Source: SIO4C1 sp039180385
GTDB lineage: Bacteria > Cyanobacteriota > Cyanobacteriia > Phormidesmidales > Phormidesmidaceae
Assembly: GCA_039180385.1 (NCBI GenBank)
Contig: JBCDDJ010000030.1
Span: forward strand, 1-29,275
Reading direction: 5' to 3'
DNA length: 29,275 nt
The notes beneath the pieces are model-generated. The model saw only the letters and a list, made by a program, of their open reading frames with translations, searched no databases and was not told where the DNA came from. Shown here piece by piece: positions 8,588-16,538 of the stretch. Position numbers and translations under genes: made by a program. The first letter of the stretch is position 1, and each line of letters opens with the position of its first letter.

Positions 8588-8607
8588 GAAAACTTAATCG
8601 AGTTTTC
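8588..8607. promoter_or_regulatory. Perfect 7-bp inverted repeat, possible operator
   Basis: GAAAACT (8588-8594) and AGTTTTC (8601-8607) are perfect inverted arms around TAATCG. There is no T-run beside it, so a dimeric regulator site is a better reading than a terminator. It lies about 115 bp before the sulfotransferase start. Confidence 0.3.
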
Positions 8608-8720
8608 AAATCCAGTAGCGGGTTTGTCAGGAGAACCCTGTCACAATTTGAACATTCTTGATATGAGGTGTGCTGACATGCGTCTCAACCGGGAAACGCT
8701 ATATTTCTGAGGCCCAACCC

Positions 8721-9584
8721 ATGGTGGCAAGTTTGATGGCAAGTCGTTTAACCCAGCTGCGACAGCAGGTTCGTGTCAGTAAAAACGACTGGATACAGCG
8801 GTATTTTAAGTGGCGGATTGAGTCGGCCTCAGCGCCCTATCGGGTGGCCTTGCGCCCCAAACCTTACCGCTTTTTACTGGTGCTGAGCCATATGCGATCG
8901 GGCTCCTCTTTGTTGACCCATTTGCTCAGTGCCAACCCTGACGTGATTGGCTATGGTGAAACTCACATTGAGTATGCCGGGGCGGCTGATTTTAAGCAGC
9001 TATTGCAGAGGGTGTATTGGCAGGCCCAGGAGTTTCGCTCTTTGGGGGATATCCAGAATCTGCGCATGAATCATCTGTATGCAATGGATAAGGTGCTGCA
9101 TGACAAAAAGTTTTTGAGTCGTGATTTTTTAGCGGACGAGCAGGTCTATGGGCTCTTTTTGCTGCGGGAGCCGAGTCGCAGTCTGGCCAGCATTGCCGAT
9201 CTCAAGCCCCACTGGAGTGAGGCTGACACCCTTAGCTATTACACAGGACGGCTGGCGACCCTGGTGGAGTACGCCCGACTCATCGACAATCCGGCGCGTA
9301 CCCTGGTGGTGACCTACGAGCAGCTGCTCAATCAAACTGCTGAGGCGCTCACCACCCTACAGCAGTTCTTGCAGACGCCGACGTCTTTCTCAGAAGAGTA
9401 TCAGGTGATGAAAACCACTGGTATGAAGGGAGTGGGCGACTCTAAGGGCAAGATTAAAGCGGGTAAAATTGTGCGATCGCAACGTCAGCTCCAGCTCAAT
9501 GTCTCCTCCAACACCTTGACGACGGCTAAGGCAGCCTATCAATCAGCCAGTGAGCAGCTGATGAAAATTTGTACCCGTCTTTAG
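8721..9584 (+). CDS. Sulfotransferase family protein (PAPS-dependent)
   Basis: 287 residues from the ATG at 8721, which has GAGG eight bases upstream; the frame opens earlier at a GTG (8670) but that extension does not look conserved. The PAPS 5'-phosphosulfate loop is visible as LVLSHMRSGSSLLTHLLS (about 53-70), and the 3'-phosphate-binding segment as LREPSRSLASI (148-158, with Arg149 and Ser152). These two motifs define the sulfotransferase superfamily. It would transfer a sulfo group to an unknown acceptor such as a glycan, lipid or protein. No signal peptide, so probably cytoplasmic. The secreted propeller gene starts 59 bp downstream on the same strand, so the two may be co-transcribed; a functional link is only an inference. 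Confidence 0.8.
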   Translation: MVASLMASRLTQLRQQVRVSKNDWIQRYFKWRIESASAPYRVALRPKPYRFLLVLSHMRSGSSLLTHLLSANPDVIGYGETHIEYAGAADFKQLLQRVYWQAQEFRSLGDIQNLRMNHLYAMDKVLHDKKFLSRDFLADEQVYGLFLLREPSRSLASIADLKPHWSEADTLSYYTGRLATLVEYARLIDNPARTLVVTYEQLLNQTAEALTTLQQFLQTPTSFSEEYQVMKTTGMKGVGDSKGKIKAGKIVRSQRQLQLNVSSNTLTTAKAAYQSASEQLMKICTRL

Positions 9585-9643
9585 ACGGTGGCTGCCCCCG
9601 GATAGAGACCCCACCACTATTTGTAAATTCTATAAACCTTGTT

Positions 9644-11989
9644 ATGAACTTAAAAAAGCGATCCATCCTGGCGCTCATCCTGGCCAGCAGCCTGATGCTC
9701 TGGGGGCTAGGGGGGCGGCTCGCCCCTGCCTGGGCCCATGACCCCCACGATGTGGTGCAACAGATTGAGATATCGCCTACCTATGATCAAGATCAGACCC
9801 TTTATCTCCTGGTACGGGGCAATTTTCTCAAGTCGCAAGATGGCGGCGAGACCTGGCAGCGACAGGTGAACGGGTTGAATGCAAAAGGTGCACTCCTAAG
9901 CTTCACGATCTCACCCCAGGTTCCCAACCAACTCTATTTGAGCACTGTGAGTGATGGGGTCTATAAGTCTATTGATGCCGGTGAGTCCTGGCAGTCAGTT
10001 AATCAAGGTCTATCAGAGCTGGCTATTACCCAAGTTGTGGTGTCACCCACCAACCCGGATGAAGTTTTGGCGGCGGGGCACAACGGTCATATTTTTCGCA
10101 GTGATAACGGCGGTACGGGCTGGTCACGGGTTTTAGAAACATCATCATCGGTAAGTGCGATCGCATTTTCCTCAACCCAACCAGAGCGAGTTGTCGCTGG
10201 CGATCAGCAGGGCAATCTGTATGGCTCCACCGATGGCGGCGAAACCTGGGCTCCCTTGGGCGGTGTCCCAGAGGGGGGGGCGATTACCAGTGTGAGTTTC
10301 CCGATTGGGGCTGCTGCCGGTCAGTTTTGGGTGGGCACTGAACAGGCTGGAGCGCTAAGCACCGTGGATGGGGGTAAAACCTTGACCCCTATAAATGAGG
10401 GGTTGAGCGAAATGTCTGTGCAGGCAATTGTTGGTCAGGTAGAGCCGGATAAAGATCAGCCTACGCTGTATGTGTCTACCGCCAATGACGGGGTTTTTTA
10501 CTCCGAAGGGGGTGAGCGTTGGCAGTCGATGGATGGGGGATTAACCAAGACCGAGCAGGCCGACAAAATGGGCTTTCCCCATTTCACGCGACTGGCCCTC
10601 TCCCCTAGCTTTGCCGAGGACGGGACTGTTTTAGTGAGTGGGTTTAACGGCCTGTTTAAAACCACAGACCGGGGGCAAACCTGGGCGCAGCTCGATACCC
10701 TGGCGGGCGACATTGTGATGGCGGTGGCGCTATCGCCCAACTATGCCACCGATGGCACTTTGGTGGCTGCCACCTATGTGGGCGAGGCTTACCTCAGCCA
10801 GGATGCGGGCGATACCTGGCAGCCCATGGCTAAGGGACTAGAGCTGCCCTACTTTACCGATAGTTTTGAGCCCATCGAGCGTAACGACGACCCGCGTCGC
10901 TTTCAAGCGCTGGCGTTTTCGCCCGACTATGGGGCCGATCAAACCTTATTTGGCACCATTTTGAATAATGGCGTGCTGCGCTACAGCCAAAAACAAGGCT
11001 GGCGACTGCATCGATTTCAACAGTGGGAGCGGGCCATTGCGATCGCCCCGTCTCCGAATTTCAGCCAGGACCAAACGCTCTTTATCGTTGGTCAAAAAGG
11101 GCGTGTTCATCGATCCAGCAACGGCGGCAAAACGTTTTCGAAAGTGGGTGATATAGACGCTCAGTTTGGCAATGAGTCTCCTTTTATGGTGGTCTCCCCC
11201 GATTACGCCAACGACCAAACCGTTTATATCACTGGGCCATCGGGGGTCTACAAAACCACCGATGCGGGCAAAGCTTGGCAGGCGGTCACCGATGCGGAGC
11301 AATTTGAGACCCGGCTGAGCCTGCGACTAGCGATCTCTCCTGACTATGCCAATGACCAAACCCTGTGGGTGGGGAGTAGTGAAGGTCTATTTCAAACCCA
11401 AGATGGCGGGGCTACCTGGGCTGAGGTGTCTGGAGCCTACGGTGAGCGACCCTACATCGAAGCGGTGGCAGTTTCCCCTGGCTATGCCACAGACCAGACG
11501 ATGTGGGTGAGTGTTCGCGGGCAGGGGCTTTTCAAAAGTACCGATGGGAGCAACTCCTTTGACCCGATTGGGGATGCGGCCCTACCTGTCTCAATCGTCT
11601 CTAATTTTGAATCCTCAGCGATGCCGCTGGTGATTTCCCCAGGGTATGCCGAGGATCAGACTCTCTACGGATTTGGCTCCGTCCAGAGTGAAATCTTTAA
11701 ATCGACCGATGGTGGGGCTACCTGGCAGACCCTTGCCCTCCCGAAGGCTGAAATTTTTGAAGCGTACAACCGCTATCAGCACACCTTTCCAAGTCAGGCC
11801 CGTATCTTTTTCTACCTTTATCGCAGCCGCCTGCTGAAAGGGCTTTTGGCAGTGGTGGTCGGTGGGCTCAGCTATGGCGTTTTGAGTGCCCTGTCACGGT
11901 GGGTCAAGTTACCCTGGCTAAAACGCCCGTTTCGGATATTGGCGGCTGGGCTGGTGACGGGGCTAGCGCTGATTGTTTTATTTGTTTAA
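9644..11989 (+). CDS. Secreted, membrane-anchored Asp-box (BNR/Ycf48-like) beta-propeller protein
   Basis: 781 residues from the ATG at 9644, which begins a clear signal peptide with a likely cut after AWA near residue 31; the frame extends upstream but without a signal. The body is built of repeats. About thirteen Asp-box-like turns of the form S-x-D-G-G-x-T-W occur (for example SQDGGETWQ, STDGGETWA, TTDRGQTWA, TQDGGATWA, STDGGATWQ). They alternate with a strand of the form S-P-x-Y-A-x-D-Q-T, seen at least nine times. This is the sortilin/BNR/Ycf48 type of propeller, probably two propellers given the number of blades. The last 55 or so residues hold two hydrophobic segments, so the propeller is probably anchored and faces outside the cytoplasm. 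Ligand unknown. Ycf48 itself is about 340 residues and acts in photosystem II assembly, so this is a larger relative of that fold, not Ycf48. Confidence 0.85.
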   Translation: MNLKKRSILALILASSLMLWGLGGRLAPAWAHDPHDVVQQIEISPTYDQDQTLYLLVRGNFLKSQDGGETWQRQVNGLNAKGALLSFTISPQVPNQLYLSTVSDGVYKSIDAGESWQSVNQGLSELAITQVVVSPTNPDEVLAAGHNGHIFRSDNGGTGWSRVLETSSSVSAIAFSSTQPERVVAGDQQGNLYGSTDGGETWAPLGGVPEGGAITSVSFPIGAAAGQFWVGTEQAGALSTVDGGKTLTPINEGLSEMSVQAIVGQVEPDKDQPTLYVSTANDGVFYSEGGERWQSMDGGLTKTEQADKMGFPHFTRLALSPSFAEDGTVLVSGFNGLFKTTDRGQTWAQLDTLAGDIVMAVALSPNYATDGTLVAATYVGEAYLSQDAGDTWQPMAKGLELPYFTDSFEPIERNDDPRRFQALAFSPDYGADQTLFGTILNNGVLRYSQKQGWRLHRFQQWERAIAIAPSPNFSQDQTLFIVGQKGRVHRSSNGGKTFSKVGDIDAQFGNESPFMVVSPDYANDQTVYITGPSGVYKTTDAGKAWQAVTDAEQFETRLSLRLAISPDYANDQTLWVGSSEGLFQTQDGGATWAEVSGAYGERPYIEAVAVSPGYATDQTMWVSVRGQGLFKSTDGSNSFDPIGDAALPVSIVSNFESSAMPLVISPGYAEDQTLYGFGSVQSEIFKSTDGGATWQTLALPKAEIFEAYNRYQHTFPSQARIFFYLYRSRLLKGLLAVVVGGLSYGVLSALSRWVKLPWLKRPFRILAAGLVTGLALIVLFV

Positions 11990-12068
11990 GCCCGCTACTG
12001 GCAGAGCTCCCAGAGTTCTTCAAGAGTCCTGGGAGCTGCGCTTAAAGACTATCTGGTCTGCAACGTGG

Positions 12069-12090
12069 GGGCATAAAAAATTTTGTGCCC
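12069..12090. other. AT-cored palindrome between convergent genes
   Basis: GGGCA (12069-12073) and TGCCC (12086-12090) flank an A6T4 core. It sits seven bases past the stop of the carbonic anhydrase gene and 80 bases past the propeller gene. No T-run follows the stem on either strand, so a terminator role is uncertain. Confidence 0.3.
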
Positions 12091-12096
12091 TGATAG

Positions 12097-12870
12097 CTAT
12101 CGGCTGTAAAAAGCTGCGGAACCGCGATATATGCGTTCGGCCTGCTCTTTAGAGAGTCGGGTCACCCCTGGCAGATGGCTCTGCGGGGTGACCTTCTTGC
12201 CAACGGCTAGGGGGCTACTCTCTGGATGGGACCCCGAGGAGCCATTGAGACGACTAAACGGGGGCACAAAGGCATGGCGTTCGGCATCGTAGGCGAGCAC
12301 GCTACCGTTACCGATGTTGTAGATCCAGCCGTGCAAGGACAGGTCGCCGCTGTAGAGACGAGAGTGGACGGCGGGATAGGTGCGCAGGTTTTCAATCTGG
12401 GTCAAGATATTCTCGGCTACCAAGACCTCTAGCTTTTCGGGTTTTTCGAGACCTGCGTAGTTATCTTCCACCAGCTGGCGGGTCGCTTCTGTGTGCTTGA
12501 GCCAGTTATAGACGAGGGGCATTTTGGCTTCAAGTTCGCCTATCTGTAGCAGTCCTTTCATCGCACCACAGCCAGAGTGGCCACAGATGATGATGTGCTC
12601 CACCTCTAGCGATTTAACCGCATATTCAATCGTTGCCCCCTCCCCCCCGTTCGTCGCGCCATAGGGGGGCACTAGATTGCCTGCATTCCGAATCACAAAC
12701 AGCTGACCTAGCTCAGACTGGGTAATCAGCTCTGGGTCAACCCGAGAGTCGGAGCAGGTGATAAACAAAACGTTGGGGCTCTGACCCTTGACCAGCTCTG
12801 CCATAAAGGACTGATGCTCAGGAACGTAGTTGTCCTGAAACTCTCTAAGGCCCTTAATGAGTCGCTTCAC
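12097..12870 (-). CDS. ccaA: Beta-class carbonic anhydrase, carboxysomal CcaA-like
   Basis: 257 residues. The beta-carbonic anhydrase site is intact: ITCSDSR gives zinc ligand Cys39 and the Asp41-Arg43 dyad, and ICGHSGCGAMKG gives His98 and Cys101. It interconverts CO2 and bicarbonate. A tail of about 60 residues beyond the catalytic domain ends in ERIYRGSAAFYSR. CcaA of Synechocystis also carries a C-terminal extension and binds the carboxysome scaffold CcmM, so a carboxysomal role is likely but inferred. A cytoplasmic beta-carbonic anhydrase cannot be excluded. It is transcribed leftward, away from rnhA, with a 200-bp divergent region. Confidence 0.92.
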   Translation of the reverse strand: MKRLIKGLREFQDNYVPEHQSFMAELVKGQSPNVLFITCSDSRVDPELITQSELGQLFVIRNAGNLVPPYGATNGGEGATIEYAVKSLEVEHIIICGHSGCGAMKGLLQIGELEAKMPLVYNWLKHTEATRQLVEDNYAGLEKPEKLEVLVAENILTQIENLRTYPAVHSRLYSGDLSLHGWIYNIGNGSVLAYDAERHAFVPPFSRLNGSSGSHPESSPLAVGKKVTPQSHLPGVTRLSKEQAERIYRGSAAFYSR

Positions 12871-13070
12871 TGACGGTATCCTCCCGATGCCTGCTTCTTT
12901 AATTGTTATCTCATATCTTTAGATCTAAAAGTGCAAAGTTTTGCTTATGACGATGATTACTGTCCCTGCTTCTGCCTGCCCGGCCCCTTACCCCAACAGA
13001 ACGATCCGCCGTGAGTAATCCCTCCGTTATAAACTTGAAAGCTGTGGATTTATAAAGTGGAGAAGCCCCA

Positions 13071-13970
13071 ATGACCCAAAACCTGCCTTCTATTAAGGCG
13101 ATTTATACAGACGGTGCCTGCTCGGGTAACCCTGGGCCGGGGGGGTGGGGAGCAGTTTTTTACTTTGAGGATGGTAGCTGTCATGAGCTAGGGGGCGGCG
13201 AGACCTCTACGACAAATAATCGGATGGAAATGCAGGCTGCGATCGCATCGCTTCAGCTATTGGTTGACAGCGACTATGCCCAACCGGTTGAGTTGCATAC
13301 CGATAGTGAATACCTCAAAAAAGGGATTACCCAGTGGATTCAAGGCTGGAAACGTAAGGGCTGGAAAAACTCTGCGGGTAAACCCGTCCTCAATCAAGAT
13401 TTATGGAAGCAGCTAGACACCTTAGTCAGAGAATTAAAACAAGACAAAAACGCTGCGATAGAATGGAAATATGTACGTGGGCACTCTGGCAATCAAGGTA
13501 ACGAAAGGTGCGATGCAATTGCTCGTTCTTTCTCGTTAAACCAGCCTATTGATCTGAAGAAAAAAGTATTTAAATCAGATAAAAATAGTCAAAAGCATAG
13601 CGCTAATTCACCCGAAGCTACTAAGAATGCTCATGAAAACACGAGTCTAATTTCTGGCTCTTCAGCGCTAAAATCCTACGGTGAGGACCGCTATGAAGGA
13701 GATCAGTTAGTGGCAGATTTAGACACGCAAGAGCATGGGGGCGTTAGGATCACTCGACTGCGAGATTCATTAGAGACTTTGAAAATTGCTGATGAAGTTT
13801 CTAAAGAGGGCTACTTAATTACCAGTTCTGAGCTGGCCGATCTGATGGATGTCAACGCCAGTGCGGTGACCAGTCGAGGCGATTACTGGGCCTGGCGAAA
13901 CTGGACAGTCTCCAGGATTCGGCGGGAAGGTAACCAGATCCTCTGGCAGCTAGAGCGGATCGACGAATAG
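13071..13970 (+). CDS. rnhA: Ribonuclease HI with an additional C-terminal region
   Basis: 299 residues, about twice the length of E. coli RNase HI. Residues 1-157 are a complete RNase H fold. The metal-binding residues are Asp14 (YTDGACSGNPGPGGWG), Glu53 (NNRMEMQA), Asp78 (HTDSEYL) and Asp148, with His138 (VRGHSGN) as the mobile histidine. It cuts the RNA strand of RNA-DNA hybrids at R-loops and Okazaki primers. A Lys/Ser/Asn-rich linker (about 160-210) leads to a second region of about 85 residues ending in ELADLMDVNASAVTSRGDYW and a basic, Trp-containing end. The helix-turn-helix look of ELADLMDVNASAVTSRG suggests nucleic-acid binding, but I cannot name the domain. GGAG sits eight bases before the ATG. 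Confidence 0.93.
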   Translation: MTQNLPSIKAIYTDGACSGNPGPGGWGAVFYFEDGSCHELGGGETSTTNNRMEMQAAIASLQLLVDSDYAQPVELHTDSEYLKKGITQWIQGWKRKGWKNSAGKPVLNQDLWKQLDTLVRELKQDKNAAIEWKYVRGHSGNQGNERCDAIARSFSLNQPIDLKKKVFKSDKNSQKHSANSPEATKNAHENTSLISGSSALKSYGEDRYEGDQLVADLDTQEHGGVRITRLRDSLETLKIADEVSKEGYLITSSELADLMDVNASAVTSRGDYWAWRNWTVSRIRREGNQILWQLERIDE

Positions 13971-14202
13971 CCCATCTCAAAGTTGATATCTGGCTGTGTG
14001 ATACGTCTGAGCGTGTGGCAAAGATTTTGGTTTTTAAGTGAGCAAAGTAAGCAAAACCTTGATACATATAACAATCGCCACACTCTATAAGCGATTGCGA
14101 GCCACGAAATGCTAGAGACTGATGGGACAACTTTTGAGGGTGTCCTAGCAACGTAGTTAAAAGCAAAGTAGTCAAAGCTATAGATGGATGCGTCGAAAAA
14201 CT

Positions 14203-14240
14203 AAAAGGCGGTCCTCTCCATCCAGGGAGGACCGCCTTTT
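14203..14240. terminator. Strong bidirectional terminator between psbA and rnhA
   Basis: AAAAGGCGGTCCTC (14203-14216) pairs perfectly over 14 bp with 14227-14240 around a 10-nt loop. The arms end in A4 and T5 runs, so it works as an intrinsic terminator both ways. It lies 20 bp past the psbA stop and serves psbA. It can also stop readthrough from rnhA, although it is 230 bp past that gene. Confidence 0.85.
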
Positions 14241-14259
14241 TAGGCACTCAAGGTACAAA

Positions 14260-15342
14260 TTAGCCGTGGATAGCCGGTGCCGTTAAGGCAACTGGGGAGG
14301 CTTCACCTGCAGCCAGATCAAGGGGGAAGTTGTGAGCATTGCGCTCGTGCATCACTTCCATGCCCAGGTTCGCACGGTTTAACACGTCTGCCCAGGTACT
14401 GATCACCCGGCCCTGGGAGTCGAGCACTGACTGATTAAAGTTAAACCCATTCAGGTTGAACGCCATCGTGCTGATGCCCAGCGCGGTGAACCAGATGCCA
14501 ACCACAGGCCATGTACCCAACAAGAAGTGCAAAGCACGGCTGTTGTTGAAGCTGGCGTACTGGAAGATCAGACGACCGAAGTAGCCGTGCGCTGCCACAA
14601 TGTTGTAGGTCTCTTCTTCTTGACCAAACTTGTAGCCGTAGTTCTGAGACTCAACCTCGGTGGTCTCACGCACCAGAGAGCTGGTCACTAGAGAGCCGTG
14701 CATCGCGGAGAACAAAGCACCCCCGAACACACCCGCTACACCCAACATGTGGAAGGGGTGCATCAGAATGTTGTGCTCAGCCTGGAACACGAACATGAAG
14801 TTAAAGGTCCCGGAGATACCCAAAGGCATCCCGTCGGAGAAAGAACCTTGACCCAAAGGGTAGATTAGGAAGACCGAGGTTGCTGCCGCCAAAGGGGCGC
14901 TATAAGCAACGCAAATCCAAGGACGCATGCCAAGACGGTAGGACAGCTCCCACTGACGCCCCATGTAGCAAAAGATACCAACCAAAAAGTGGAAAATGAT
15001 TAGCTGATAAGGGCCACCGTTGTACAGCCACTCATCTAGGGAAGCCGCTTCCCAGATGGGGTAGAAGTGCAGACCAATCGCGTTGGAGGAAGGCACAACA
15101 GCTCCGGAGATGATGTTGTTGCCGTAGATCAGCGAACCGGCAACGGGCTCACGAATACCGTCGATGTCCACGGGGGGAGCTGCGACGAAGGCGATGATAA
15201 AGCATGTGGTTGCAGCTAGCAGAGTCGGGATCATCAACACACCGAACCAGCCCACATAGAGGCGGTTGTTAGTGCTAGTAACCCACTGGCAAAACTGCTC
15301 CCATGCACCCGCATCGCTGCGAGATTGCATTGTAGAAGTCAT
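14260..15342 (-). CDS. psbA: Photosystem II reaction centre protein D1, Gln130 (D1:1-type) form
   Basis: Complete 360-residue D1 with the exact standard numbering. Tyr161 (redox TyrZ), Asp170, Glu189, His190, His332, Glu333 and Asp342 serve the oxygen-evolving side. His198 binds P680 chlorophyll; His215 and His272 bind the non-heme iron; Ser264 and Phe255 line the QB/herbicide pocket. After Ala344 comes a 16-residue tail beginning GEASPVALTAP that CtpA removes to allow Mn cluster assembly. Residue 130 is Gln (CYMGRQWELS), as in the low-light D1:1 isoform; Glu130 marks the high-light forms. Five membrane helices in the thylakoid. Cyanobacteria usually have several psbA copies, so this is probably one of a family. 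Transcribed leftward alone, with its own terminator. Confidence 0.99.
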   Translation of the reverse strand: MTSTMQSRSDAGAWEQFCQWVTSTNNRLYVGWFGVLMIPTLLAATTCFIIAFVAAPPVDIDGIREPVAGSLIYGNNIISGAVVPSSNAIGLHFYPIWEAASLDEWLYNGGPYQLIIFHFLVGIFCYMGRQWELSYRLGMRPWICVAYSAPLAAATSVFLIYPLGQGSFSDGMPLGISGTFNFMFVFQAEHNILMHPFHMLGVAGVFGGALFSAMHGSLVTSSLVRETTEVESQNYGYKFGQEEETYNIVAAHGYFGRLIFQYASFNNSRALHFLLGTWPVVGIWFTALGISTMAFNLNGFNFNQSVLDSQGRVISTWADVLNRANLGMEVMHERNAHNFPLDLAAGEASPVALTAPAIHG

Positions 15343-15377
15343 AGTGATGATTGCCTGGTAAACAACAAACAGAACAC

Positions 15378-15383
15378 CTTATA
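15378..15383 (-). promoter_or_regulatory. psbA: Candidate -10 element of psbA
   Basis: On the minus strand TATAAG lies 36 bases before the psbA ATG, which would give a leader of about 28 nt. No well-spaced consensus -35 is visible: the nearest TTGCAG is 25 bp away, too far for a standard spacer. The AT-rich block at 15500-15540 could hold a further upstream element. Confidence 0.35.
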
Positions 15384-15622
15384 AATTGGCCCCTTCCAGC
15401 CAGCCAGACTGCAAGATACAGAGGCCGCGTATTACGATTGGTGTCCGCTTGATACCTAGCTTAAAAAAACAGAGAGTATCGGGTTAATGCTTGTAACCAA
15501 ACTCAGATTTTCTATACATTTCTATAAAATTAAGTAGAGAAAATTGGGTAGTAGAGACTAAGACTCTAATTTGACCCATCACCCACTCCCCATTACCTAT
15601 ACCCTGTTAGCTTTTGCGACCC

Positions 15623-15967
15623 CTATCCAGGAGGCCATCCCAGGGCTCGACCGCCCAACAAGTGCAAATGCAGATGAAAGACGGTTTGCCCACCGTCCTG
15701 GTCGGTGTTGATCACGACCCGGTAACCATTTTCTAGGTTTTGCTGCTGGGCAACGGCTTTGGCGGTTAAGAGCAGGTGTCCGAGCAGGGCTTGGTCGCTA
15801 GTCTGGGCATCAGCCAAATTGACGATGGTTTTTTTAGGGATAATCAGGATGTGAACAGGAGCCTGGGGACTGATGTCCCGAAAAGCCAGGCATAAATCGT
15901 CTTCGTAAACGATGTCAGCGGGGATCTCACGGCGGATAATTTTGCTGAAAAGAGTGTCGGCGCTCAT
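15623..15967 (-). CDS. hinT: HIT family (histidine triad) nucleotide-binding protein, HinT-like
   Basis: 114 residues, the normal size of a HinT/PKCI-type protein. The triad motif is FHLHLHLLGGR with His98, His100 and His102, and the C-terminal GRALGWPPG is typical of the HinT branch. The N-terminus (TLFSKIIRREIPADIVYEDD) matches the family and supports the ATG. It hydrolyses phosphoramidates such as aminoacyl- or lysyl-AMP; its cellular role is not well defined. It lies 17 bp downstream of the small leftward gene at 15985-16314, so the two form a probable operon. Confidence 0.92.
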   Translation of the reverse strand: MSADTLFSKIIRREIPADIVYEDDLCLAFRDISPQAPVHILIIPKKTIVNLADAQTSDQALLGHLLLTAKAVAQQQNLENGYRVVINTDQDGGQTVFHLHLHLLGGRALGWPPG

Positions 15968-15984
15968 AAAAAAATAGATGTAAG

Positions 15985-16314
15985 TTAACGAAAGCTCACC
16001 TGGGAATGCAGCCAGTCTGCAATCAGTTTGGGGGCATTTTTTTTAGACCAGCGAATCGCAAAGAAACGAAAGCCGGGCTTGGTCAATCGAGCGATCCACT
16101 TCATGATGCGGTTGAGGGGACGACAGCGAAATCGCTGATTGATCAAATTGGTGGAGCCCACATCGTAGAGGCAGCTCACGATAATTTTGAGGGTGGCTTC
16201 TTCGCGCTGAAATAGATTTTCAAGTAAAAGCTGCACGTCCTGTATGCGCTCTTCTTCGAGCTGTTTTTCGCGAATTAAGATGGCAGTGCTGGAGATGTCT
16301 CGAATAGTTAGCAT
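15985..16314 (-). CDS. Small conserved-looking protein, probably cyanobacteria-specific
   Basis: About 109 residues from the ATG at 16314. The frame extends to a TTG at 16371, but that extension is unlike coding sequence. The N-terminal half is helical and charged (IREKQLEEERIQDVQLLLENLFQREEATLK). The C-terminal half is basic with aromatic residues (RIMKWIARLTKPGFRFFAIRW). I recognise no domain or catalytic motif. It ends 17 bp before the HIT gene start on the same strand, so the two are probably co-transcribed. The basic C-terminus might contact membrane or nucleic acid, but this is a guess. Confidence 0.6.
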   Translation of the reverse strand: MLTIRDISSTAILIREKQLEEERIQDVQLLLENLFQREEATLKIIVSCLYDVGSTNLINQRFRCRPLNRIMKWIARLTKPGFRFFAIRWSKKNAPKLIADWLHSQVSFR

Positions 16315-16465
16315 GGGCGTTCGATGAGGGCGAGGCCAAACATATCGTACATAACTCTTGTTGGAGTTCAAATCCGTTACAGTAATTTATCAGTGTATAT
16401 ACCCTTGAAAATGCTGGAGGCGTATCTTAGGGCATGGGTGGCAAATCTTATCCAGGTCCTATGCC

Positions 16466-16501
16466 AAAAAGCGATGGCCTGTGACCGGGCCATCGCTTTT
16501 T
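16466..16501. terminator. 14-bp perfect terminator hairpin in a divergent intergenic region
   Basis: AAAAAGCGATGGCC (16466-16479) pairs perfectly with GGCCATCGCTTTTT (16488-16501) around an 8-nt loop, giving T5 on both strands. It lies 37 bp before the ATG at 16539 and within the divergent region that starts at 16314, where neither neighbour needs a terminator. Possible attenuator or small-RNA end. Confidence 0.75.
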
Positions 16502-16538
16502 GGTTGGGCAGGAAAGGACCGTGAAAATTAAGGCAGTC

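Noticed and set aside
12005..12037. 9-bp stem AGCTCCCAG/CTGGGAGCT after the propeller gene
   Set aside because: A 15-nt loop and no T-run; too weak to call a terminator, though it may still help end transcription.
14072..14097. 7-bp stem CAATCGC/GCGATTG between rnhA and psbA
   Set aside because: Short stem, no T-run, and likely a chance match in an otherwise featureless region.
13852..14247. Leftward frames over the 3' end of rnhA and the psbA terminator
   Set aside because: They overlap rnhA antisense and run through the terminator hairpin; the composition is not protein-like.
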